The notes beneath the pieces are model-generated. The model worked only from the letters and a program-made list of their open reading frames with translations, was not told where the DNA came from and searched no databases. 64,000 nucleotides of DNA, from the NCBI GenBank assembly GCA_018292915.2, contig JACVVK020000034.1:1707501-1771500 (forward strand), in the 5' to 3' direction. This DNA comes from Batillaria attramentaria. Its lineage: Eukaryota; Mollusca; Gastropoda; Batillariidae. A program made the translations under genes and the position numbers. Each line of letters opens with the position of its first letter. Position 1 is the first letter of the stretch. Of the stretch, positions 10,784 through 20,998 are shown piece after piece.

Positions 10784-11387
10784 CATGAACCTAACACACA
10801 AGTGACATAAAAAGCAATCAACCTTCCACATAGCACGATTTTTTAAAACTGTGAATACAGTCGACACAACTTCGACAACTCTCTGTATCCGCGATGGACG
10901 CTACTCCCGCCAACGCTGTCCACCCCCGCCACCCCCACAACTGGCGGCAGTCCGATTCCCTCCCCCGCCTCCCCATCAACTGGCGGCGCCTTTATTCGTC
11001 TTCTGGCCGGAGCCGCAACCGTTTGGTGTGTATTATTAGGTAGTAGAGCGAGCAAATCGAATTTGTAGACTAGCAAGAAGACGCTGTACCTTTGCGGTGA
11101 GTTCAAGTGGCGAGTTTGCTTTGCGGCTGGACGGGGCTGTTTGCGGTGTAGACACAGTAATCACATTCTTTCAGACTTCAGACATCTTTCTTTTTTCGTC
11201 CCTTTTCGGTGAGGCGAATGTATTTCTCAGGACACGCTTCCTTGACGGATAATTACATTACAAATGTCGGAGTCTCAAACTTTCTAAAAGTTTAACGAGC
11301 GCATACTGCTTGTTATTGTTTTCGGACAGGCTTCGAGCAGCCCGGCAGACAGTTCTCAGATGAAAGATTGAGGCAGGCATAATTATT
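10784..11387. other. Unassigned sequence with an open GC-rich minus-strand frame
   Basis: A minus-strand frame at 10843-11106 is open for 87 codons. Its middle repeats a proline/glycine/valine-rich theme produced by two similar CGCCGCCAGTTG segments. No splice sites or motifs make it convincing as a gene. Confidence 0.3.
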
Positions 11388-11586
11388 TTCCACCAGTTTA
11401 GGGGAGCCGGGGTGGCCGAATGGTAGAGCGTTGGACTTCCAATGCTCGGGTCGTGAGTTCGTATCCCGGCTGGAGCCAAATATTTGTGCTGGATTTTTTC
11501 ATCGTTGCCCCGTCTTTGATATCACCCACATGCGGTGGAAAAGGACGTTAAACCCCCAAACACCCACCCACCCTTCCACCAGTTTA
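11388..11586 (+). mobile_element. SINE-A copy with perfect 13 bp target duplication
   Basis: The SINE spans 11401-11573, from GGGGAGCCGGGGTGGCCGAA to the CACCCACCCACCC tail. Both sides carry TTCCACCAGTTTA (11388-11400 and 11574-11586). This fixes the full length of SINE-A at about 173 bp and shows insertion by target-primed reverse transcription. Confidence 0.95.
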
Positions 11587-11768
11587 ACGTCCCGATAGAA
11601 GTCGTGCACGCTGGGACGACTCGAGGCACTTTCTGCCTACGCCGGCCGTATACGTGACAAGGATACTTTAAATTAAATTTAACGCATCCGTTTACAGACT
11701 GTTTTAACCTAGACTTTACATGTCTGCAGTTGACCTCTCTGGATCGACTCAGTTACGGATGTTTTGCA

Positions 11769-11880
11769 AGATCTCCGATTCCCAGTGTCTGCACGGAGAT
11801 CTCCGATTCCCAGTGTCTGCACGGAGATCTCCGATTCCCAGTGTCTGCACGGAGATCTCCGATTCCCAGTGTCTGCACGG
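11769..11880. repeat. 28 bp minisatellite, four perfect units
   Basis: Four consecutive copies of a 28-mer beginning AGATCTCCGATTCCCAGTGT and ending CTGCACGG. Unit junctions create the palindrome CGGAGATCTCCG. The array stops where SINE-A begins. Units appear identical, so the array is recent or homogenised. Confidence 0.95.
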
Positions 11881-12339
11881 GAGTCGGGATGGCCGAATGG
11901 CAAAGCGTTGGCTTTTCAATGCTCAGGGCCCGCATGTAAAAATCGGGGTTAGGGAGTTTAGCCCCGGGTTAGAGTCTTACCTCGAACTAAACTGGCTCTA
12001 GGGTTAAATTTTGTTGTTGTTTTTTTGTTTTAAATCAGGAAGCGGGTCCATTCCGGCAAGGAGGTGTCTATGGCATCATAGAAGGATTTTTGTCTTTCTT
12101 CCTTCGCTTCCTTTTTAAATTTAATTTTGTTTTGGAGTTTCTTTTGTCCTAGTCTGGGTTAGGCCCGTAGCCGTGGGTCAAATTAACCTCGAGTTTTACA
12201 TACGGGCCCAGGTCGTGAGCTCGAATCCCGGCTGGGGCCAAATATTGTGCTGGCCTCAGTTTTTTCACGTTGCCCCGTCTTTAATATCACCCGTAGGTGG
12301 TGGAATAGGACGTTAAACTCCCAAGCATCCACCCACCCC
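11879..12339 (+). mobile_element. SINE-A copy split by MITE-H
   Basis: The head (11879-11926, A box TGGCCGAATGG) and the rest (12209-12339, from GTCGTGAGCTCGAATCC to the CACCCACCCC tail) join into an ordinary SINE-A once MITE-H and one CAG are removed. The SINE therefore predates the MITE. Confidence 0.92.
11927..12208 (+). mobile_element. MITE-H copy 1 (PIF/Harbinger-like), inside SINE-A
   Basis: 282 bp. It starts GGCCCGCATGTAAAA and ends TTTTACATACGGGCC, which are terminal inverted repeats. CAG flanks both ends (11924-11926 and 12209-12211). The interior has GGGTTAGAGTCTTACCTCGA, an A/T-rich centre, and GTCTGGGTTAGGCCCGTAG near the right end. A 3 bp CWG target is a known hallmark of the PIF/Harbinger superfamily. 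No transposase, so non-autonomous. Confidence 0.9.
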
Positions 12340-12387
12340 AACGTCTCAACTGACTCGACGTGTTTGGTTTTCCCCGACGCATGTGAA

Positions 12388-12437
12388 TTCAGTTCAATTT
12401 AATTCAATAATACTTTATTCATCCCCTGAGGGTAGTT
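12388..12437 (-). mobile_element. LINE tail fragment (minus)
   Basis: On the minus strand this reads ACCCTCAGGGGATGAATAAA, then GTATT and AATT-type tail units. It is the same form as the LINE 3' end at about 37.98 kb (GGGATGAATAAAG). Confidence 0.5.
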
Positions 12438-12469
12438 AAGATGGGTCATTGGGCGGGCTCGAAATATGA

Positions 12470-13165
12470 AACAGAGAGGGGGTTTCCTAGCGAAAACGTC
12501 CGCGTGCGTCCGCGATCGCTGCGCGTAGTTATCCGGTTTCCGTGACCGCTCGCGAAGAGCGTAAGCGAACGTAAGCGAGCGGCCCGGGAAGGTAGTTCGC
12601 CGCGAGCAAAAGGTCACGTGGTCAGTTTTTATGTAAACAAAGATGGCGGCGCCCACCGAAGGCCTCGTTGAAGTGGAACTAAGAAATGGCTTAAAATGAA
12701 TTTGCGGGTGGATGGAGACCTTCTGTCCCAACTTGTAATTGTGCAGAATAGTATATGAAAATAATTTGAGCTAATTGCACCGGGCCGTGGTCGCCAGTCA
12801 TTCAGGGATATGTTGTGCGTGTTTGTGGGGAAGGAGTGGTCAAAGTGAGTACGTAGGGGTGCCTTACGTCTCCGTTTTGCATCGAGCAGAACATGCATAC
12901 TAGCGGTATAGTCATGCTCCAAGCCAGTAATTATTGCTCCTCCTCAAAAACGTCGTCTTCTGCGCTCAAAAGATGACTAATAGCTGCGAGCACTAGAGTT
13001 TTCTTCTTCCTTTTCAGCCTTTCCAACAACCGTGTTCGTGATTCAGCCGCCATTTTGAAAGCGCCTTTTTCTAATTGGCCGTTTCCCAACGAGGAAAAGC
13101 GTCCTCCGCAAGCGCCCGCGAGCGCATTTGCGTAAGCAACGCGGCCAGAATTTCGCAGTTTTGAT
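12470..13165. other. CpG-rich block with two facing ATGGCGGC-type starts
   Basis: Both edges (about 12480-12630 and 13080-13160) are rich in GCGTAAGCGA/GCGAGCG-like CpG words. The block holds two short frames that face each other: 12643-12699 (+, MAAPTEGLVEVELRNGLK) and 12931-13053 (-). It could be a degenerate DNA transposon with decayed inverted ends, or a promoter region with a true first exon. The evidence does not decide. Confidence 0.3.
12931..13053 (-). CDS. Short ORF starting MAAESRTRLLERLKRKKK, unassigned
   Basis: 40 codons begin at an ATG in the context AAAATGGCGG and end at TAA. The peptide has a basic stretch (RTRLLERLKRKKK), a short hydrophobic helix (LVLAAISHLL) and an acidic end (DDVFEEEQ). 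A basic start plus an acidic run near a leucine-rich helix recalls the first part of some PIF/Harbinger transposases, but no catalytic domain follows. Minus-strand frames further on (toward 12629) are open but in another frame. It may be a chance ORF, a transposon relic or a 5' exon. Confidence 0.25.
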   Translation of the reverse strand: MAAESRTRLLERLKRKKKTLVLAAISHLLSAEDDVFEEEQ

Positions 13166-13199
13166 CTGGTTTCAGGATGGGAGGATGTTTGGGAGTTTA

Positions 13200-13530
13200 A
13201 CGTCATTGCCGCAACAAGCACGCATTTTTAGTGGCACGAAAAATGCGGCATGCATGCTGCGGGTCTGTGTATGCAGGGGGGAAAAACTCATGCAGGCAAT
13301 AATCTCTACAATGGTTGAAAATGTACTGTGCTGGTGAATACGACTGTGCACACTGTGAAATAACACGGGGACCTCAAAGTTGTTCGCAGCTGTCCACTTC
13401 CCTTGTCACCGAGTATTTTTGTTTTTTCCTTCTATCACTTAGCTCGGCTCGGTCTCGGTTAGCCCGATTTGGGCGTCGTGGCAGGGGCAAAGAGAAACGC
13501 GGACCCGGTACAGGGACGCATCCAATCAGA
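13200..13530 (+). repeat. REP-1 interspersed repeat, copy 2
   Basis: Starts with a short remnant of the left foldback arm (TTGCCGCAACAAGCACGCAT), then GCTGCGGGTCTGTGTATGCA, CAATAATCTC, ACTGTGCTGGTGAATACGAC, GTGCACACTGTGAAATAACA, CTTGTCACCGAGTATTTTTG, CTCGGCTCGGTCTCGGTTAG and GCGGACCCGG. It is closer to copy 3 (46.4 kb) than to copy 1. Confidence 0.8.
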
Positions 13531-13724
13531 AATCGCCTTCAGGAGCAGCTCGATTCCTGGCGTCTCCACGTATTGGAAATATTAAGAGAGAACTGAAGAC
13601 GCCACTGGAAAGTAATTATGACAGTCCCAGCAGAATTTGCATACTTCACATAGTTCCAGTCTCATGCCGAGACATCCAGTCGGGCATGTTTCGATTTTCA
13701 CGACCAGCCGGCCAGAACCAACGT

Positions 13725-13744
13725 TTTTTTTTTTTTTTTTTTTG
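13725..13744. repeat. Poly-T run
   Basis: About 19 T. No source element was recognised on either side. Confidence 0.9.
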
Positions 13745-14017
13745 CGCAGGTTGGCATTTTTGAAGACGTGAAAACAAGTCATTACCTACACTGAGCGCCA
13801 TCGAGTCGCTCGGCGGAGTTTACAGCTGGGAATGTGCACGTCCTGCAGCAAGGGTTTGAAGGACAGCACCCCGACATAAACACCCGCCCGACATGTCACG
13901 CGTCTCTGCGTGCCAATGGAGCGGAACCGAACAGGAGAAAGTTTCCAATCCGGCTCGAGGCTCAGTACCGCTACTCAGTGTATATTGCTTCTTTCGTTTG
14001 GCCCGTCGACCCTCATG

Positions 14018-14040
14018 TCAGTTTTCCTCTCTCTCTCCGG

Positions 14041-14079
<39 letters not shown>

Positions 14080-14217
14080 CCCTCTCTCTCTCCGGCTCAC
14101 ACACGCACACACGCCCCTTTCTCTCTCCGGCTTACACACACACACACACTGACACACACACACACACACACAGCCGCTCTCTCTCTCTCTCTCTCTGGCT
14201 CTCTCTCTCTCTCTCTT
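14018..14217. repeat. Compound CT/AC microsatellite
   Basis: Alternating CT and AC arrays separated by CTCTCTCCGGCTCACAC-like units, repeated three times. It is a locally duplicated compound array. The long Thr/His/Leu/Ser frames across it are artefacts. Confidence 0.95.
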
Positions 14218-14548
14218 CTTGTGGCATTTTCGGCAACCTTGACTTTCCACTTGCCAGGAATGTCTGTAAGTGGCCCGGGGCAAGGGTCCACGGCAGGTGG
14301 GAACGCTCATGGTTCGCCACTCTCAGTTCCTTCTTCGTCTTTTCCTTCTTCCAGCAATGACACTGGAGTTAGCACTCCACTCTGACAGATCAGTTTGTGC
14401 CCGTGCGGCTCAGTCATTGCCGGCTGGCGCGGGGCAGTCAGGGTCCGAACTCAGTGATAGAAGTTCCTGCTCGCTTGATCAGGTCCAAGTTCCGAAATGT
14501 ATTCAGGTATGAACTGTGACGAACGTTGTTTTGTTGTCGTGTTTGTGT

Positions 14549-14550
14549 GC

Positions 14551-14610
<60 letters not shown>

Positions 14611-14630
14611 AGGGGTGGGGGGGGGGAGCA
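14549..14630. repeat. GT microsatellite followed by G run
   Basis: About 30 GT units (to 14608), then AGGGGTGGGGGGGGGG. The same GT-then-G order is found at 18.8 kb. Confidence 0.95.
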
Positions 14631-15165
14631 CCGGCACGTGTGTTTACTGAATTTTTTTTTATAACAATGCGATCTACCCTCACGACCGTATTTTGGCACC
14701 TGTGCCAAACAGTTATCAACACTGACATTGACCAGCCTTCGACGGTCTGCGACAGCCATCCTGTCAACTACATTTTTATTTGACTGTCAGCCAAGCAACT
14801 GAAAACATCCCCTTAACAACAGACACAACAACCAGTCAACCCAGACTGCTACACGCCCAGTCCAAAGACACGGTGAGTCGGAGGTCGAGTTTTCGGCAAC
14901 TGTATCAGGCCGGGTTTGAGACCATCGGCGGTTTTAATAACCGCACGCACAAGCATCAGACACGAGTCGTCATTGGGATGATTAGTCACTGAGTTTAAAA
15001 AAAAATAAAATAATGGCTGTGGCTGGTCTTCTAAATTGTAATCTCCACTTGATGCGATTGGAATTCGAAAGGCAACCGTTTGTGTAGGTTGGGGTTGTTC
15101 CCCTTCTCTTGATTTTTCCTGCATCACTCTCCGGCCTTAGCACAACAGAGAAGGTCTTCTGGTCA
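14631..15165. other. Unassigned sequence
   Basis: No repeat family recognised. Open frames of 70-92 codons on both strands at 14780-15127 lack motifs. Confidence 0.35.
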
Positions 15166-15560
15166 CAGCAACAACAACGACAAACAACAACAACAACAAC
15201 AACAAACAAACACCCCCTACCCCCAAACAAAACAAACAAAAATACAAATCTTTACAACAAGCCCCGAACAAACAAAAAACAACAACAATAAAACAACGAT
15301 AAAAACAAACCCCTTCTCCCCCCCCCCCCCACCCCCTTAAAAGCACCTACAACAATAACAACAAACAAAACAAATCAAACAAAATACAAAAAAAAAACCC
15401 AAACCAAACAACAACAACGAAAACCAACAAAACCTCAAACAAACAAATAAACAGCAAAACCCGAAAACAAACAAACAAACAAACAACCAAAAAACCCCAC
15501 AAAAACATAATCCAACCAACCAGCCAACCATCCAACCAACCAACCAACCAACCAACCAAC
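15166..15560. repeat. Strand-asymmetric A/C tract
   Basis: For about 390 bp the plus strand is almost only A and C: CAA, CAAA and CAAAA units, a poly-C patch at 15319-15331, then CCAACCAACC units at 15512-15560. The minus-strand frames rich in Phe, Val, Cys, Leu, Trp and Gly are translations of the tract. Tracts of the same make-up lie at 23.68 and 55.43 kb. Confidence 0.9.
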
Positions 15561-15590
15561 AACATAACCGCCAGTGAATAAACAATAGCA

Positions 15591-16590
15591 TTGAAAGGGC
15601 CTATCTCGACGTTTCAGTTTTGAGGCTTGAAACTAAAGCGGTAAAAATGATTATCACACCACACGTCTGACTGCCTATTGCACGTCATCTGTGGTGTCAA
15701 TTTGTACCTCAAGAATTAAAAAAAAAATTCTTTTTAAATTGTCATGCAGAGGACCGATGGCACCAAGACAAGCGTGTGAAAGGTTCTGTAAGTCCGACAC
15801 ACCTTACACCGTGGTGCCATTAGCAACATGATCTGATTAATTTGTAGTAAGAATGGAAAGCAATGTCCGAGTCAGCAAAAAACAAAACAAACTGAAGACG
15901 TACCTAGCATTGCTGACGAAAATAAACTTGAGGGTCACGAACGAAGATAAAAGTGAATAAAAACGATCTCTCCTTATTTGAAAGGGCCTATCGTATAAAC
16001 CAGAGGGCACTGGCATTTAGACATTACGGTTTGGCACCCGGCACATCTCGTGCTCAGAACCATGCAAAATGCATTCTTGAGCGTTATATGTTTAGAGGAA
16101 GAAGTAGCGGCATACCAGTTCACGAGATTGCCTTTTTGGCTTGCTCCTTATCTACCCCCCCCCCCCTCCCCATCCCCCGTTCCTCCTCACCCCAGCCTCC
16201 CCCCCCCCCCACCCCCCTCCCCTTTCCCTTTTGACTGAGGTCGTTGCCTACTACTGTACAAAATCCCAAACAAATCCGTGCCAAGCGCAATTGTATCCTC
16301 GAGCCATGTCAATTTTCCCCAAGGGTAATCTACCCTTTGAAACTCTCTTGGCAAGAAACAACATTCCGTTGCCTACGATACCACCGTTTCGTTACAGGTA
16401 CTACTCACTCTCGCAAATTCGCCGCGTCAGGGTTGGTAAAGAGGGGGAAAACGTGTTAACACTATGACAATAATTATCTACGTTGCCACGTGCTGATTTG
16501 TTTGCAAGTCAGTTCCGGGGTGATTTGCATTCCAGGGAACTAAACAGACCTTTTCAGGAGCTGTTTCATCGTTGACAACTTGAAGTTGCG
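15591..16590. other. Unassigned sequence with a C-rich patch
   Basis: Contains a C-rich stretch at 16156-16225 (runs of 11-13 C broken by T and A), which makes proline-rich false frames. No repeat family or exon recognised elsewhere. Confidence 0.4.
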
Positions 16591-16957
16591 AGCTAATAAT
16601 AATAATAATAAGTGTTGTATAGGCGCTTTACCCACTTTCATGAATCGACTCAAAGCGCCGCGAACTGAACCCAACACGCACGCTCACTTGGATCACACGC
16701 GTTCTCTCACACACAAACTCCCAAACACATTACGATCACTTGGTCAATTTCGGAATTTAGAATTGGATTTATTTTTCAGATTTGGTGGGCTGAACATTTC
16801 CAAAGCAGAGGGGGAGCAAGCCGGAGTACCCGGAGATCGGCCCGAATGAACGGTGCCACATACGAGAATGAAAAATTCTTTGCCCCGAGTGGTACTCGAA
16901 CCCCTGACCTCTCGCATTGGTGACAAGTCTCTTAACCACTAGACCACCGACCGCCCC
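16591..16957 (-). mobile_element. SINE-B copy, minus strand, with tail
   Basis: On the minus strand the order is: tRNA-like head with A box TGGTCTAGTGG (near 16940) and B box GGTTCGAGTACC; body with the complement of GGAGTACCCGGAGATCGGCC; the GCGCTTTGAG region; GCGCCTATACAACACTTA; then a TTATTATTATTA tail (plus-strand TAATAATAATAA at the left end). It lacks about 20 bp of body present at 21.7 kb. Confidence 0.9.
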
Positions 16958-17029
16958 GACCACCCGATCACTTCCGAGAGGCACGCGATAAGAGTGAACT
17001 CTACCGTGGCTGGGTCTGACTGGGGCTGC

Positions 17030-17215
17030 CCGCCGGCTTAAGGGAGCCGGGATGGCCGAATGGTAGAGCGTTGGACTTTCAATGCTCGGGTCGTGAGTTC
17101 GAATCATGGCTGGGGTCAAATATTGTGCTGGCCTTTTTCTGGTTGCCCCCGTCTTTGATATTGACGTGATGGAAAAGGACGTTAAACTCCTCCCCCCCCC
17201 CTCGTCCGCCGGCTT
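17030..17215 (+). mobile_element. SINE-A copy with 10 bp target duplication
   Basis: SINE 17040-17205, flanked by CCGCCGGCTT on both sides (17030-17039 and 17206-17215). The anticodon-like position reads GGACTTTCAATGC. The B box is AGTTCGAATCA, and the body has a deletion in the GATATCACCCG region. Confidence 0.9.
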
Positions 17216-17357
17216 TGTGTTCCCGGCTTCAACACTGCAAAATGCCAGGGCGTGCCGCGATGAAATTGCGATGGACTGACTACATACTATACATACTGCC
17301 TCTCTCGTAGGCTTCACTGAAGACACACTCACTTGACAACTCAACTGAATTGTATAC

Positions 17358-17615
17358 TTACTTAGGCCTGTCACCTCTACTGGGGTACAGGCCGCATACA
17401 ACAGTCCGCCTGAGTCCTCTGTCCTGGGCCATTGTCTCTAGGTGTCTCCAGTTGTATCCCATCTTCCTCGTGTCTGCCTCGAGATCGCGTCGCCAGGTGT
17501 TCCTCGGCCGTCCTCTCTTTCGCTTACCGTGGGGGTTCCATGTTAGGGCCTGCCTGGTGGTGTTGGATGCTGGCTTCCTAAGTGTGTGACCAAGCCACCC
17601 CCATCGTCTTCTCCG
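17358..17615 (-). pseudogene. LINE reverse transcriptase C-terminal remnant
   Basis: The minus-strand frame reads WGWLGHTLRK, TRQALTWNPHGKRKRGRPR, TWRRDLEADTRKMGYNWRHL and AQDRGLRRTVVCGLYPSR, then stops. The order W-GHTLRK / QAL.WNP.GKRKRGRP / TWRR is a very common C terminus of endonuclease-reverse transcriptase LINEs in marine invertebrates (family knowledge). The reverse transcriptase and endonuclease domains are missing. It is a different family from the remnants at 1.2 and 6.7 kb. Confidence 0.85.
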
Positions 17616-17919
17616 GAATGAAAAATGGTTGGAGAATTCAATTTTGAGAAGCCGTGGGCGATGCGTGGCTGAAACTTTGATCGAAGTGGCCCGCCACGAG
17701 TGAGTTAAGGATGTTGCAGTGAGGGGGCACTTTCCGGCGTGTTTTTGTAATGAATTTTCAAAGTAGAGATAGGCACGGAACGTTGACTGCAACTACCAGA
17801 CCTCAAGTTTCTTGCCCCCAAATACTTTTAGTTTGCTGAGTGATTTCTTGAAGTCTGCACAGGGATGTCTAACTGGGAGTTGGTGGGTAGCAAGGGGTGA
17901 GGAAGATGAAAGTTTGCAA

Positions 17920-17921
17920 AC

Positions 17922-17952
<31 letters not shown>

Positions 17953-18110
17953 TGAAACAAACAACAACAAAAAGAGGGAAAAATAAAAACAACAACAACA
18001 AAATTGAAAAGCTTCCTATGATGTTTGCATACATATAATAATAATAATGATAATAATAAATTGTTCTTGTATGGCGCAGAAAGTCTGCCCAAGAGCCGGA
18101 GCACGCAGTG
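17920..18110 (-). repeat. C/A homopolymers, CAA tract and a probable element tail
   Basis: C and A runs at 17920-17947 lead into AACAACAAC at 17948-18002. The ATAATAATAAT stretch (18036-18060) next to TTGTTCTTGTATGGCGCAGA reads, on the minus strand, as GCGCCATACAAGAACAA plus a TTATTATTA tail. This is the tail form of SINE-B and the 1.5 kb LINE. Confidence 0.55.
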
Positions 18111-18114
18111 CGCG

Positions 18115-18115
<1 letters not shown>

Positions 18116-18184
<69 letters not shown>

Positions 18185-18206
18185 CGACGGACACACACAC
18201 ACACAC
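18116..18206. repeat. AC microsatellite, interrupted
   Basis: About 33 perfect AC units (to 18181), a GACCGACGG interruption, then 7-8 more units. Confidence 0.95.
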
Positions 18207-18504
18207 AGATCGCTGCAGCCGGCTCGGCGAGTGACCCCTGACCCCCTTTCAGCTTCAATTTAGAACATTTCAGCTTCAATTTAGAACGTATATCTTTCAA
18301 AATAAAGTAAATGGATCTTGCAGAATCATGATCACTGAAGAATTAACCGTCAAAACGCTCAACGTTCCGCTACAGTCAGTATGCCCAGTCCCTTAGAGCA
18401 GCTCTCAAAACATCAGTACCTCTTCATGTAATTAGTTTGGCCCAGTCCTGTGTTACCTGCCCGTGCCTGCTTTGAGCCTGGTTCATTTTTGTTTGTTTAG
18501 ACTG

Positions 18505-18505
<1 letters not shown>

Positions 18506-18541
<36 letters not shown>
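18506..18541. repeat. GT microsatellite
   Basis: About 17 GT units. Confidence 0.95.
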
Positions 18542-18544
<3 letters not shown>

Positions 18545-18808
18545 CCACTCACCCCGGCCTGCCTCGCACAAGTTCGGACACTGAGACTCCCCAATCCCCC
18601 CCCTCCCCCCTCCCCTCACTGCGTTATGACCACGCTTTTCTTGCTTCAAGTGGCGAGAAGAAGACAGTGACAGTGTTTGACTGGTAATGAAAGAGTATGC
18701 GTAAAACGTTGAAAAAAAAAATCCTGCTGACTACTACATTTATGTTACCTCCCTTGTTCAGTCACCTAATTATTCACTTACTTATCCGGCTACGTATTTA
18801 GTTTCTTC

Positions 18809-18810
<2 letters not shown>

Positions 18811-18869
<59 letters not shown>

Positions 18870-18888
18870 GGGGGGGGGGGGGGGGGGG
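18811..18888. repeat. GT microsatellite followed by G run
   Basis: About 28 GT units, then about 19 G (18870-18888). A poly-C/poly-A junction (18954-18985) follows 65 bp downstream. Confidence 0.95.
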
Positions 18889-19254
18889 AGGAGAGATGTA
18901 TTGCAATGTACCTCTGTCTTTGAACGTGTGTATAATGTTTGTCTTGTCAATCTGCCCCCCCCCCCCCAAAAAAAAAAAAAAAAAATCTTGCTCCTTTAAG
19001 TTTTAAGGCAAGACCCCTGGAAGAGTGCCGAAGGTCAGGAGTGACGCTGTACTGACGGAGTGAGGTGGAGATAGATAGAGTGCTCATTTCACCTTCTTTG
19101 CTTCACGTGCCCGGCACTTGTAGCCACCTGTTGCCGGCAGCTCCGTCGGCGCCTTTTATGCTGCAAGCGTGGTGCCTCGCGCGCTAACTTGAGGAACCCA
19201 AACACCACATCATTCCGGATCGAGCTAAAGTACAGAGCTGGAGGACACCACACG

Positions 19255-19600
19255 ACTCGCGTCAATTGCGACACCGCGACTCGTCTCTGACGACACTACG
19301 ACACGTCTCTGGCGACACCCCGACGTGTCACTTTCGACACCACTGTACGAGACTCGCGGCACAACAACCAGCACTTTTAACACCACAACAGACACACCGA
19401 CAGGCACCTGTGACACTACGATTATGTCACAAACGGCACAATGACAGAAACTTGTGACACCACAATATGTGACTTGCAACACAACGACACACAAATATGA
19501 CATCATGTTATGTCACTCGCGACACGACAGGCACGTGTGACACTACGATTATGGTACTTGCGACACCGCAAAATGTCACTTGCGACACCACAATAATAAT
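19255..19600. repeat. Degenerate 22 bp tandem repeat
   Basis: Units of the form TGCGACACCRCNAYRTGTCACT (22 positions, R/Y/N ambiguous) recur about 14 times with substitutions and small indels. GACAC and GTCAC half-words alternate in opposite sense, so each unit is partly palindromic. Confidence 0.75.
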
Positions 19601-19670
19601 AATGTCCCATTGTCAAGAATGGCGAGAGTTTGACGAGTGGCGTATTATTCTGGTGGTGGTGGTGGTGGTG

Positions 19671-19835
19671 CGAGGAAGACCCAAGGAAACGTGGCGGCAG
19701 ACAGTGGACAAAGTGCTGAAGGAAAACACACTTACCTGGGGGACGCTGGAGAAGAAAGCTCAGAACAGGCCAGAGTGGCGATCTTTGGTGTTGGCCTTAT
19801 GTGCCAGAGGGCACGAAGAGGATTTAAAAAAGTAA
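19671..19835 (+). pseudogene. LINE reverse transcriptase C-terminal remnant
   Basis: The frame reads RGRPKETWRQTVDKVLKENT, LTWGTLEKKAQNRPEWRSLV and LALCARGHEED, then stops at 19833-19835. GRPK.TWR, LTWG, A.NR..WRS.V.ALC and HEED are familiar C-terminal words of invertebrate LINEs. It joins directly to a GGT repeat (19652-19670) and to the 22 bp array, so the rest of the element is lost. Confidence 0.85.
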
Positions 19836-20546
19836 AGGTGGTGGTGCGGAGGTAGGTTTAATGTCTTTTGTCCACCATGAAGGTGTTCAGATCCAAACTC
19901 TGCATCTACATTTAGCACACCATGTACTTTTACGCAGCGACTGGTATTTTTACGGCTGTTTTCGCGCGTGCTTGGCTACAAGAGCGAGCGTTTGTTTGCA
20001 AGATGCCAAAACAGCAACATAAACCAAAGAACTTCTTTCTTGTGTGAGCTCTTCAAAGCACAGATTGTGGCTATCTTTATAGCAGTGCCCGCCTGTGGCC
20101 TCATGGCCTCAAATTAGACACAAAAATGAGACAATTTTCCTATCTTTATCGATCTGGTCTTTTCAGCGGAGCCCACAATGATTGCTGCTGTTTGGGTTTT
20201 GCAAGAATTAGGGGTACTCACCGCTCGCCCTCATTTCCGCTGTCTGAGATACAGGTAGCCGATCAGATCTCAGGTAGAGCTCAGATCAAGCGGCTGCATT
20301 CCTCCCCGCCACACTTGTCGATAAATTAGGAGGGCGCTGTGATAATGTTTCAAGGTTTCTATTGGCTTGATGGAGTCGTGTCCCTGTCATTTTAGGGTAC
20401 AAGTAAACTGGCTCTTGAACTCTTTCAGTTGTCAAGAGGCTAGATACAGGGTGAAGGTCGCGCGGGTACATGTTACACCTTACAAGTGGCAAAGACGAAT
20501 ACATTCGTTTGCAAATTTTGTTGTTCGTTGTAGGATATACAGCCCC
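19836..20546. other. Unassigned sequence
   Basis: AGGTTTAATGTCTTTTGTCC at 19852-19871 and a similar phrase at 21490-21512 resemble the CGTTAAA segment of SINE-A tails read in reverse, so an eroded repeat is possible. Nothing else recognised. Confidence 0.35.
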
Positions 20547-20998
20547 GCCCCCCCCCCCCCCCCAACCCCCCGTCCCTTTCCGCCATGTACGGGTGATGTC
20601 AAAGACAGGGCAACGAGAAAAAGGCCAGGGGCCGCATGTAAAAGTCGGAGTTAGGGAGTTTAGCCCTGGGTTAGAGTCTAACCTCGAACTGACTAAACTA
20701 GCTCTAGGGTTAATTTTCTGTTGTTTTTGTTTTAAATCAGGAAGCGGGTTCATTCCAGCAAGGTGCCTATGCCGCTATAGAAGGACTTTTGTCTTTCTTT
20801 TGTTTCCTTTTTTTTTAAATTTAATTTTGTTTTGGGGTTTATTTTGTCCTAGTCTGGGTTAGGCCCGTAGCCGTGGGTTAAATTAACCTCGAGTTTTACA
20901 TACGGGCCCAGCACAAGTATTTGGCCCCAGCCGGGATTCGAACTCACGACCCGAGGATTGAAAGTTCAACACTCGACCTTTCAGTTCTCCCGACTCCC
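20547..20998 (-). mobile_element. SINE-A copy (minus) split by MITE-H
   Basis: The tail-side half is 20547-20628 (C/G-rich tail, GGTGATGTCAAAGACAGGGC) and the head-side half is 20909-20998 (AAGTATTTGGCCCCAGCCGG, B box complement GGATTCGAACTC). Removing MITE-H and one CAG restores AAAAAGGCCAGCACAAGTAT as in intact copies. Confidence 0.92.
20629..20908 (+). mobile_element. MITE-H copy 2, inside SINE-A
   Basis: 280 bp with CAG on both sides (20626-20628 and 20909-20911). The left end reads GGGCCGCATGTAAAA (one change in the terminal repeat), the right end TTTTACATACGGGCC. The interior matches copy 1, including GGTTAGGCCCGTAGCCGTGG. Confidence 0.92.

Noticed and set aside
10843..11106. Minus-strand frame of 87 codons rich in Pro, Gly and Val
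   Set aside because: GC-rich internal duplication without splice sites or motif; not convincing as an exon.
11769..11880. CRISPR-like array of 28 bp repeats
   Set aside because: Units are directly adjacent with no spacers, and the window is eukaryotic.
15337..15591. Hydrophobic minus-strand frame rich in Val, Leu, Phe and Trp, resembling a membrane protein (also at 23.4-23.9 and 55.3-55.7 kb)
   Set aside because: It is the complement of an A/C-only simple tract.
20286..20753. 155-codon minus-strand frame
   Set aside because: It spans a SINE-A half and MITE-H, so it is repeat sequence read through.
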